A stretch of DNA of 6,929 nt, taken from positions 1 to 6,929 of the forward strand of contig RFTR01000107.1 in NCBI GenBank assembly GCA_009923345.1, written 5' to 3'. This DNA comes from Betaproteobacteria bacterium. GTDB lineage: Bacteria > Pseudomonadota > Gammaproteobacteria > Burkholderiales > Burkholderiaceae_C. Position 1 is the first letter of the stretch. Each line of letters starts with the position of its first letter. The notes below the pieces were generated by a model. The model was not told where the DNA came from. It saw only the letters and a program-made list of their open reading frames with translations, and ran no database searches. The position numbers and the translations under genes were made by a program. Below are positions 1 to 5,528 of the stretch, piece by piece.

Positions 1-1068
1 ATCAAACGCGCGCCCGTCGACCAACAGCTTGGCACCTTCTTTGGCACCCTGTTCGATATAGCCCGTGATGCGCTGGTGCGCGATGGAGGTGACGATGGGG
101 CCCATCTCTGCTGCGAGATTGGTGCCGTTCAGCACTTTCAAAGCTTTGGTGCGCTCGATTAATTTGGGCATGATGCGCTCGGCCACATCGCCCACCAATA
201 CCGCCACGCTGATCGCCATGCAACGTTCGCCGGCAGAACCGTAAGCGGCGCCGATCAAAGCGTCGACCGACTGGTCGATATCGGCATCGGGCATCACCAC
301 CATATGGTTTTTAGCGCCACCCAAAGCTTGCACGCGTTTGCCGTGGTGCGCCCCGGTTTCATAGATGTAATTAGCAATCGGTGTGGAGCCAACAAAGCTC
401 ACTGCTTTGACATCGGGATGCACCAGCAAGGCGTCGACCGCCTCTTTGTCGCCTTGGACCACATTGAAAACACCGTCAGGCAAGCCCGCTTGTTTGAGCA
501 AGTCGGCCATAAAAAGCGAGGGCGATGGGTCAATCGGACTCGGTTTCAGCACAAAAGTGTTGCCGCAGGCAATGGCAACGGGAAACATCCACATGGGCAC
601 CATCACCGGAAAGTTGAAAGGCGTGATGCCAGCTACCACGCCCAAGGGTTGGCGCATGGTCCAGTTGTCAATGCCGGTAGAGACTTGTTCGGTGTAGTCT
701 CCTTTGAGCAATTGCGGAATGCCGGTGGCGAATTCGACAATTTCAATGCCGCGGGTGACTTCGCCTTGCGCATCGGTAAAGACCTTGCCATGCTCAGCGG
801 TGATCATTCGTGCGAGATCGTCTTTATGTAAGTTCAGTAACTCTAAAAACTTGAACATGACCCGGGCGCGGCGCAAAGGTGATGTGTCTGCCCAAGAAGG
901 AAATGCCTTTTGTGCGGAGGCTACGGCGACGTTGACATCGGCTGTGCTGGCCAAATGCACTTGCGCAGTGACTGCGCCCGTTGCAGGGTTGAAAACATCT
1001 TGCGTGCGCGTGCTGTTGCCTTGGCTAGATTGGCCTGCGACAAAGTGGGAAATAGTGGCAGTGCTCAT
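1..1068 (-). CDS. mmsA: Methylmalonate-semialdehyde dehydrogenase (CoA-acylating), 3' part cut by window edge
   Basis: The enzyme oxidises methylmalonate (and malonate) semialdehyde to propionyl-CoA (or acetyl-CoA) with NAD+ and CoA, a cytoplasmic step of valine and inositol catabolism. The visible 356 residues start at ATG 1068 and stay open to base 1; the family is about 500 aa, so roughly 145 C-terminal residues lie outside. Seen on translation: an ALDH N-terminal domain, TPFNFP with the oxyanion Asn152, VLKPS with Lys175 for NAD binding, FVGSTP (225-230), and GSAGERCMA with catalytic Cys283. Where hydrolytic ALDHs carry the ELGGK general-base Glu, this protein has ALGGAKNH (248-255). Loss of that Glu is a hallmark of the CoA-dependent MMSDH branch and separates it from ordinary aldehyde dehydrogenases. 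No strong Shine-Dalgarno or own promoter is visible. It lies 97 bases downstream of the SDR gene on the same strand. Family assignment is firm; the substrate is inferred from the family. Confidence 0.95.
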   Translation of the reverse strand, partial: MSTATISHFVAGQSSQGNSTRTQDVFNPATGAVTAQVHLASTADVNVAVASAQKAFPSWADTSPLRRARVMFKFLELLNLHKDDLARMITAEHGKVFTDAQGEVTRGIEIVEFATGIPQLLKGDYTEQVSTGIDNWTMRQPLGVVAGITPFNFPVMVPMWMFPVAIACGNTFVLKPSPIDPSPSLFMADLLKQAGLPDGVFNVVQGDKEAVDALLVHPDVKAVSFVGSTPIANYIYETGAHHGKRVQALGGAKNHMVVMPDADIDQSVDALIGAAYGSAGERCMAISVAVLVGDVAERIMPKLIERTKALKVLNGTNLAAEMGPIVTSIAHQRITGYIEQGAKEGAKLLVDGRAFD

Positions 1069-1144
1069 AAACAGTCTTTCAAAAAATTTCTAACAAGAGC
1101 CCAAATATCTCCATAAGGGCAAGGAGCAAGTGCGAATTTTCGCT

Positions 1145-1159
1145 GGCTTGAGAAAAGCC
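1145..1159. other. Small hairpin between the SDR gene and mmsA
   Basis: GGCTT and AAGCC form a 5-bp stem around a 5-base loop just after the SDR stop codon. No T-run follows it in the minus-strand direction, so it is not a convincing rho-independent terminator. It leaves room for read-through into mmsA, and it could be chance. Confidence 0.25.
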
Positions 1160-1165
1160 GCTTGG

Positions 1166-1912
1166 CTATCGACCGCCGGTCACGTCTAAGTTGGCGCCAG
1201 TCACATAGCTGGCTGCATCACTCAATAGCCACACAATAGATTGTGCAACTTCGTCAGCGGATCCAGGGCGCAACATGGGAATCATCGGCGCCATGGTTTT
1301 GGCGCGATCTGGAATGCCACCGCTTGCATGGATGTCGGTATCAATGATGCCAGGGCGAACCGCATTGACGCGAATACCTTCAGCCGCCACTTCTTTGGCC
1401 AAACCAGCGTTGAAGGTGTCGATGGCGCCTTTGCTGGCGGCGTAATCTACATACTGGCCAGGCGCGCCCATGCGGGCGGCCACGCTGCTGAGATTGACAA
1501 TAGAGCCGCCTTTGCCACCGTGTTTGGTGCTCATGCGCAAAATGGCTTCACGTGCGCAAAACATGGCGCCGATTACGTTGATGCGCATCATGCGCTGCAG
1601 GCGCTCCCAACTTAATTCGTCTACCCGCACAGCGACGTCGAGCACGCCAGCGTTGTTCACAAAACCTGTGAGGCGACCCAGTTGTGCATCCACTTGCGAA
1701 AACAAGTGTTTGATTTGCGCCTCGTCGCCGACGTCAGCCTGGATGCTGACGGCTTGACCGCTTTCTGCTTTGATTTGTTTCACCACGGCCTCAGCGGCGG
1801 CAGAGTTTTGGCTGTAATTGACCGCAACAGCCCAGCCATGGCGGGCGGCTAATAAGGCCGTGGCGGCACCAATGCCGCGGCTCGCGCCTGTGACTAATAG
1901 AACGGGTTTCAT
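1166..1912 (-). CDS. YgfF-like short-chain dehydrogenase/reductase (SDR)
   Basis: A 248-aa classical SDR, the usual length for the family, expected to be a soluble NAD(P)H-dependent oxidoreductase. Visible motifs: the Rossmann glycine motif TGASRGIG (8-15), Asp60 in the QAD adenine-pocket motif, NNAG (86-89), Asn112, Ser143 in NLSSVA, and the active-site pair Tyr157/Lys161 in YAASK. RPG (186-188) and a C-terminal YVTGANLDVTGG (236-247) complete the fold. The whole sequence reads very close to E. coli YgfF from memory (HGG/GGS-IVN-SSVA, GQYVDYAASKGAIDT, HASGG), whose substrate is not established to my knowledge. FabG-type names are possible but fit less well. ATG 1912 is supported by an AAGGA Shine-Dalgarno (complement of 1921-1925) eight bases upstream. 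It is divergent from the dienelactone hydrolase gene and may be co-transcribed with mmsA; no functional link to mmsA is visible in the sequence. Confidence 0.93.
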   Translation of the reverse strand: MKPVLLVTGASRGIGAATALLAARHGWAVAVNYSQNSAAAEAVVKQIKAESGQAVSIQADVGDEAQIKHLFSQVDAQLGRLTGFVNNAGVLDVAVRVDELSWERLQRMMRINVIGAMFCAREAILRMSTKHGGKGGSIVNLSSVAARMGAPGQYVDYAASKGAIDTFNAGLAKEVAAEGIRVNAVRPGIIDTDIHASGGIPDRAKTMAPMIPMLRPGSADEVAQSIVWLLSDAASYVTGANLDVTGGR

Positions 1913-2005
1913 GGGTTTTTTCCTTGGGGCCTGAGACTTTTTAATAGAGCGCGCACGATAGCACGGGCGTGGCTTACCCCGAGTAACGTCTTAGACACGG
2001 GGGGT

Positions 2006-2045
2006 TATCCTTGGCGCACTCAATACAAGGGCGTATTCTTGGCGC
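2006..2045 (+). repeat. Direct repeat TATYCTTGGCGC (two copies) in the divergent spacer
   Basis: TATCCTTGGCGC (2006-2017) and TATTCTTGGCGC (2034-2045) match at 11 of 12 bases and are offset by 28 bases. A short dyad, CCTTG (2009-2013) and CAAGG (2026-2030), overlaps the first copy. The arrangement sits over the putative promoter of the dienelactone hydrolase gene, so a regulator site is possible; no regulator can be named. Confidence 0.45.
2011..2039 (+). promoter_or_regulatory. Putative sigma-70 promoter of the dienelactone hydrolase gene
   Basis: TTGGCG (2011-2016) as -35 and TATTCT (2034-2039) as -10 are separated by 17 bases; each hexamer matches consensus at four of six positions. Transcription would begin near 2046, leaving about 30 bases of leader before the ATG at 2077. 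Seen by eye only. Confidence 0.4.
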
Positions 2046-2066
2046 TCCTAATTTTTGTAACTTACC

Positions 2067-2071
2067 AGGAG
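2067..2071 (+). promoter_or_regulatory. Shine-Dalgarno AGGAG that fixes the start at 2077
   Basis: AGGAG lies five bases before the ATG at 2077. This favours 2077 over the in-frame TTG at 2011, which would add 22 residues that do not look like the family's N-terminus. Confidence 0.8.
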
Positions 2072-2076
2072 TTCTC

Positions 2077-2763
2077 ATGACCACCGTTCGATTAAAAGCC
2101 TCCGATGGATTCGAATGCCCCGCCTACGTGGCGCAACCCAAGGGCAAGCCAAAAGGCGCCGTGGTGGTGATCCAAGAGATTTTTGGCGTGAATCCCCATA
2201 TCCGTGAAGTGACCGATGGATATGCCTCTGCCGGCTACTTTGCGATTGCCCCTGCCATGTTCCACCGCGCCAAGCACGGCGTAGAACTGGGCTACACGCC
2301 AGACGATATGCAAGCCGGTATGGCCTTGAAGGCTGCCATCGAGGCTTTGCCAGACATGGCTTTCATGGCCGATATCCAAGCAGCAGTGAAGTACGCGCTA
2401 CATAACTCCGGCGCCAAAGTGGGAATAGTGGGCTACTGCTGGGGAGGTTTATTGGCTTGGCGATCTGCTGCCTTGGTAGAGGGTTTAAGTGCGGCTGTTC
2501 CTTATTACGGCGGTGGTTCCACCACTTCGGAGGAAATCGCCCGTCACCCCAAGTGCCCCGTGATGGCGCACTATGCCAAACAAGACCATTGGATTGGCTT
2601 AGACACCGTGGACGCGTTTGCCAAAGCCCACCCAGTGGTGGCCGTGCATTTGTATGAGGCGGACCACGGTTTTAATTGCGACCACCGCGGGTCCTACCAA
2701 AAGGCTTCCGCTGACTTGGCGCGTGAACGCACGTTGGCGTTTTTCGAAGAGCATTTGGCTTAA
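2077..2763 (+). CDS. Dienelactone hydrolase family protein
   Basis: A 228-aa alpha/beta-hydrolase of the dienelactone hydrolase (carboxymethylenebutenolidase) family, close to the usual size, and cytoplasmic since no signal peptide is seen. The catalytic set is visible: nucleophile Cys121 in GYCWGG, Asp170 in KQDHW, and His197 in ADHGFN. Glu34 in VIQEIFGVN is the residue that in the Pseudomonas enzyme interacts with the resting cysteine. The true enzyme opens dienelactone to maleylacetate in chlorocatechol breakdown. No chlorocatechol pathway genes lie nearby, so this is probably a housekeeping paralogue of unknown substrate. It starts at ATG 2077 behind a good Shine-Dalgarno and is divergent from the SDR gene. 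hemJ follows after 76 bases with no clear terminator between, so read-through is possible. Confidence 0.93.
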   Translation: MTTVRLKASDGFECPAYVAQPKGKPKGAVVVIQEIFGVNPHIREVTDGYASAGYFAIAPAMFHRAKHGVELGYTPDDMQAGMALKAAIEALPDMAFMADIQAAVKYALHNSGAKVGIVGYCWGGLLAWRSAALVEGLSAAVPYYGGGSTTSEEIARHPKCPVMAHYAKQDHWIGLDTVDAFAKAHPVVAVHLYEADHGFNCDHRGSYQKASADLARERTLAFFEEHLA

Positions 2764-2839
2764 GGCGCTTTACAAGGCCCGCTGCCGAACTGCTGGTGAA
2801 TGGCGAAGCGAGCAATTAAGACACAGCTAAACTCCCAAA

Positions 2840-3268
2840 ATGCTTTGGATTAAATCGTTTCATATTATTTTTGTGGCAAGCTGGTTCGCCGGCTTGTTTT
2901 ATTTGCCGCGCATTTTTGTCAATCTGGCCATGGTGCCGCCAGAGTCCGTGTCAGAAGAGCAGCGTTTGCTGCTGATGGCGCGCAAACTGATGCGTTTCAC
3001 CACACTTTTGATGATCCCCGCTTTGGTGTTGGGTTTTGTCTTGTGGCTGGTCTATGGCATCGGCCAAGGCGAGGGCAACGGCTGGATGCACGCCAAACTC
3101 GCCTTGGTGGTGTTGGCGGTCGGTTACCACCATATGTGTGGGGCGATGCTGCGCAAGTTCGAGGCGCACGCCAACCAAAAAAGCCATGTCTGGTTTCGTT
3201 GGTTCAACGAGTTGCCTGTGGTGTTGCTGACCCTCACCGTGATCTTGGTGGTGGTCAAGCCTTTCTAA
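2840..3268 (+). CDS. hemJ: Protoporphyrinogen IX oxidase HemJ (UPF0093/CopD-like membrane protein)
   Basis: HemJ oxidises protoporphyrinogen IX to protoporphyrin IX, the penultimate step of haem synthesis, in many bacteria that lack hemG or hemY. The 142-aa product fits the family's length and shows about four membrane helices (near 5-27, 52-74, 84-106 and 119-139). Signature segments are SFHIIFVASWFAGLFYLPR (6-24) with the conserved His8, MHAKL (83-87) with Lys86, YHHM (96-99), and FRWFNELP (119-126). The His and Lys correspond to residues known to be essential in studied HemJ proteins, His8 probably being a haem ligand. Many pipelines call it only 'CopD family protein'. No clear Shine-Dalgarno precedes ATG 2840. 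The VanZ gene follows after 12 bases, which suggests co-transcription. Family is sure; the PPO role rests on homology. Confidence 0.9.
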   Translation: MLWIKSFHIIFVASWFAGLFYLPRIFVNLAMVPPESVSEEQRLLLMARKLMRFTTLLMIPALVLGFVLWLVYGIGQGEGNGWMHAKLALVVLAVGYHHMCGAMLRKFEAHANQKSHVWFRWFNELPVVLLTLTVILVVVKPF

Positions 3269-3280
3269 GACACAACTCTT

Positions 3281-4387
3281 ATGCGACAAACCTCCGCTTG
3301 GCCGATGTCGCATATTTATCTGGCGGTAATCGTCTACGCCAGCCTGTATCCGTTTGACCAATGGCGCGACCAAGGCATTTTTACTTGGGAATTTTTAAGC
3401 GCACCATGGCCAAAATACTGGACCGGCTTTGACGTCGCATCCAATGTTTTAGGCTACGCCCCGCTTGGGTTTTTGTGGGGCCTGAGCGCGATGCGTATGG
3501 GCTGGGGACGCAGCGCCATCGTGTTGAGCACCTGCGCCGCCGCCGCCGTTTCGTTACTTATGGAGGGCATACAAAGTTACTTGCCTTCACGTGTGCCTTC
3601 ATTGGCGGATTTTTTACTGAATGTGTTGGGTGCTTGGCTCGGCGCTTGTCTATCTAGTGGCATGGAGCAAATGGGTTTGCTGTATCGGTGGAGCCAGTTT
3701 CGCAAGCGTTGGTTTGTGCGTGATGCGCATTTCGCCTTGGTGCTGATGGCGGTCTGGCCGCTGGCGCTTTTGTTTCCCGTCGCGGTACCTCTTGGCTTGG
3801 GCCAAGTGTGGGAGCGATTGGAAGATGCGCTGACTTACGCCTTAGACGGTACCGCTTTCGAGCATTGGATTCCGATGCGCTCGTTTGAACTCGAGCCTTT
3901 GTTGCCTGGTGCTGAGTTGTTGTGTGTGGTGCTGGGCCTTTTGATTCCATGTCTGCTGGGTTTTGGCGTGATTCGGCAATTTGGCCAGCGGCTGTTTTAT
4001 ATGGTGCTGGTGTTGGCCTGTGGCTTGGGTGTGAGCGCCCTGTCTGCCGCTTTGAGTTATGGCCCTAGCCATGCATGGAGTTGGCTGGGCGTGCCTGTCG
4101 TGTGGGGTTTGGTATGCGGTTGCGTGCTGGGCTTTTTTTTCGTGATGCTGTCAGCTCGCACATGTTGGGTTTTTTTACTGCTTGCTCTGATCGTGCAGCA
4201 AAGCGTGTTGAACCAATCGCCTGAGAGCCCTTACTTTGCCCAAACCTTGCAGACCTGGGAGCAGGGCCGCTTCATTCGCTTCAACGGTTTGGTTCAGTGG
4301 CTCGGATGGCTTTGGCCTTACACCGTATTGCTGTATGCCATTGCACGTCTCACAGGCACAAGCCAAAACAACGCGCACGAAATTTAG
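3281..4387 (+). CDS. VanZ-domain membrane protein with extended C-terminal membrane region
   Basis: A 368-aa polytopic membrane protein with roughly ten hydrophobic segments. The N-terminal ~125 residues form a VanZ-like domain: YASLYPFDQWR (19-29), DVASNVLGYAPLGFLWG (51-67), MEGIQSYLPSR (94-104) with an acidic Glu95, and SLADFLLNVLGAWLG (107-121) with Asp110 and Asn114. The founding VanZ gives low-level teicoplanin resistance by an unresolved mechanism; the biochemical role of this branch is unknown. Residues 140-368 go well beyond a minimal VanZ protein (about 160 aa), adding about six helices and an aromatic segment near 317-346 that I do not recognise as another domain. Start ATG 3281 has no good Shine-Dalgarno; an in-frame ATG at 3305 would remove eight residues and is possible. 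It sits 12 bases after hemJ and 9 bases before the ferredoxin gene, so it is very likely part of one operon. Confidence 0.88.
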   Translation: MRQTSAWPMSHIYLAVIVYASLYPFDQWRDQGIFTWEFLSAPWPKYWTGFDVASNVLGYAPLGFLWGLSAMRMGWGRSAIVLSTCAAAAVSLLMEGIQSYLPSRVPSLADFLLNVLGAWLGACLSSGMEQMGLLYRWSQFRKRWFVRDAHFALVLMAVWPLALLFPVAVPLGLGQVWERLEDALTYALDGTAFEHWIPMRSFELEPLLPGAELLCVVLGLLIPCLLGFGVIRQFGQRLFYMVLVLACGLGVSALSAALSYGPSHAWSWLGVPVVWGLVCGCVLGFFFVMLSARTCWVFLLLALIVQQSVLNQSPESPYFAQTLQTWEQGRFIRFNGLVQWLGWLWPYTVLLYAIARLTGTSQNNAHEI

Positions 4388-4396
4388 AATGGCCAC

Positions 4397-4732
4397 ATGA
4401 CACAAAACGCTTATTACAAACACCATATTTTTTTCTGCCTGAACCAACGTGAGTCGGGAGAATCTTGTTGTGCTGACCAGGGCGCGCAAGAGGCCTTTGC
4501 GCATTGCAAGGCCCAAGTGAAAGCGGCTGGACTAACTGGTGCGGGCGGAGTTCGCGTCAACAAGGCGGGTTGCCTAGACCGTTGCGCAGGCGGCCCTGTT
4601 GCCGTGGTATACCCCGAAGGTGTTTGGTACACCTTTGTTGACCATGCCGACATCGACGACATCGTCAACAGCCATTTGAAAAACGGCCAAGTGGTCGAGC
4701 GCTTGCGCTTGAGCCCCGATGTTGGCCGATGA
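4397..4732 (+). CDS. Thioredoxin-like [2Fe-2S] ferredoxin
   Basis: A 111-aa soluble protein of the thioredoxin-fold [2Fe-2S] ferredoxin family (related to Aquifex-type ferredoxin and NuoE), expected to carry single electrons in the cytoplasm. The first half has HIFFCLNQR (10-18) and SCCADQGA (23-30); the second has NKAGCLDRCAGGPVAVVYP (55-73) and a VWYTFVD strand (76-82). The likely cluster ligands are Cys14, Cys25, Cys59 and Cys63, spaced C-x10-C-x33-C-x3-C. Cys24 occupies what is usually a serine next to the second ligand, and Cys37 is extra. ATG 4397 is 9 bases after the VanZ gene, with only a weak ribosome site. The stop TGA overlaps the next gene's ATG as ATGA at 4729-4732, which implies translational coupling. 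Redox partners are not evident from the sequence; HemJ is a speculative one. Confidence 0.9.
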   Translation: MTQNAYYKHHIFFCLNQRESGESCCADQGAQEAFAHCKAQVKAAGLTGAGGVRVNKAGCLDRCAGGPVAVVYPEGVWYTFVDHADIDDIVNSHLKNGQVVERLRLSPDVGR

Positions 4733-5352
4733 ATTCACAAACCCAACGTATCACTTGGCGCGGAGAAGCTGGCGCCATTGAGGGACTTCTAGACCAACCC
4801 GAAGGCGCGGCAAGTGGTGTGGCGGTGGTAGCCCATCCGCATCCGCTTTTTGGTGGAACGATGGACAACAAAGTGGTGCAAACGCTGGCGCGTGCGTTTG
4901 TGCAGTGCGGGTGGACCGTGGCGCGTTTTAATTTCCGTGGCGTGGGTGCGTCCGAAGGCGCGCACGATGCAGGCGCTGGCGAAGCCCGTGATTTCTTATC
5001 GGTGCTGGAGCAAGTGGCACCCACAGGTGCCTTGGCAATCGCAGGGTTTTCTTTTGGTTCGTTTGTGGCGAGTCATGCCATTCAATCTCTGTGGGAAAAA
5101 CGCGACATCGAGAAAATTGTTTTTGTAGGCACTGCAACTGAGCGCTTGGCGGTCGCCGATGTGCCTGAGTCACTGCACGACAAAACTTTGGTTGTGCATG
5201 GTGAGCAGGACGACACGGTGTCGCTTGCCTCCGTGATGGACTGGGCGCGTCCGCAAAGTCTGCCTGTCATCGTGGTACCCGGTGGCGGGCATTTCTTTCA
5301 TGGACAATTGCCACTCTTGAAAAGCTTGGTCGTCAGGCATTTGAATGCTTAA
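4729..5352 (+). CDS. Small alpha/beta hydrolase (COG2945 type)
   Basis: A 207-aa cytoplasmic alpha/beta hydrolase of the short, lid-less COG2945 group. Family marks are AHPHPLFGGTMDNKVVQTLA (35-54), RFNFRGVGASEG (67-78) and GAGEARD (82-88). The catalytic triad is visible: Ser108 in GFSFGS, Asp161 (or the adjacent Asp162) in HGEQDDTV, and His188 in GGGHFFHG. Members are annotated as general hydrolases or esterases, and I can suggest no substrate. Its ATG lies inside the ferredoxin stop (ATGA) and has no Shine-Dalgarno of its own, so translation is probably coupled. It is the last gene of the hemJ-led cluster. The downstream spacer contains a large inverted repeat but no U-tract terminator. Confidence 0.92.
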   Translation: MNSQTQRITWRGEAGAIEGLLDQPEGAASGVAVVAHPHPLFGGTMDNKVVQTLARAFVQCGWTVARFNFRGVGASEGAHDAGAGEARDFLSVLEQVAPTGALAIAGFSFGSFVASHAIQSLWEKRDIEKIVFVGTATERLAVADVPESLHDKTLVVHGEQDDTVSLASVMDWARPQSLPVIVVPGGGHFFHGQLPLLKSLVVRHLNA

Positions 5353-5383
5353 GCAATTTCAAACCGCTCCGCAACTACAAAAC

Positions 5384-5472
5384 GCGTCAAGGTGAGCGCT
5401 TTGTACATGCTGCGAACGACATAAAGCGCGCAGCGCGGAGTCGCAGCATGTACAAAGTGATCGCCTTGACGC
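5384..5472. repeat. 32-bp imperfect inverted repeat with 25-base loop
   Basis: Left arm 5384-5415 and right arm 5441-5472 are complementary at 29 of 32 positions. The inner 17 bp (5399-5415 with 5441-5457) and the outer 9 bp (GCGTCAAGG 5384-5392 with CCTTGACGC 5464-5472) are perfect. Of the three DNA mismatches, two would be G-U pairs in RNA, leaving one unpaired position. Each arm contains the palindrome TGTACA. No T-run follows either arm, so a normal intrinsic terminator is unlikely. It fills much of the spacer between the alpha/beta hydrolase gene and dacA. A REP-like or MITE-like element, an mRNA-stabilising hairpin or a protein-binding site are all possible. No flanking target duplication was found by eye. 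Confidence 0.9.
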
Positions 5473-5528
5473 ACGAGCGAAGTCTGTGCGCCCAAACCCC
5501 TTTCAAGCCATTGTTTAAAAAGATAGTT

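Noticed and set aside
304..831. 175-codon plus-strand reading frame, with others at 383-697 and 704-1093
   Set aside because: They lie antisense to mmsA, whose frame is continuous with clear ALDH motifs. The translations are low-complexity and resemble no family.
1132..1143. Near-palindrome GCGAATTTTCGC between the SDR gene and mmsA
   Set aside because: The dyad is only 5 bp with a 2-base centre, too short for a hairpin, and it is not repeated elsewhere in the window.
2011..2076. N-terminal extension of the dienelactone hydrolase from TTG 2011
   Set aside because: The AGGAG at 2067-2071 and the family's usual N-terminus favour ATG 2077; the extension overlaps the probable promoter.
4665..5024. 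119-codon minus-strand frame, and others at 2951-3373, 3654-3950 and 5700-6215
   Set aside because: These are shadows of well-supported plus-strand genes; their compositions are skewed and no motifs or ribosome sites support them.
5384..5472. Inverted repeat as an ordinary rho-independent terminator or an integron attC site
   Set aside because: No T-run follows the stem in either direction, and no integrase, R-box/L-box arrangement or gene cassette context is seen.
5448..5528. N-terminal extension of DacA from ATG 5448
   Set aside because: It would bury the signal peptide behind 27 residues and begins within the inverted repeat. ATG 5529 gives a normal Sec signal.
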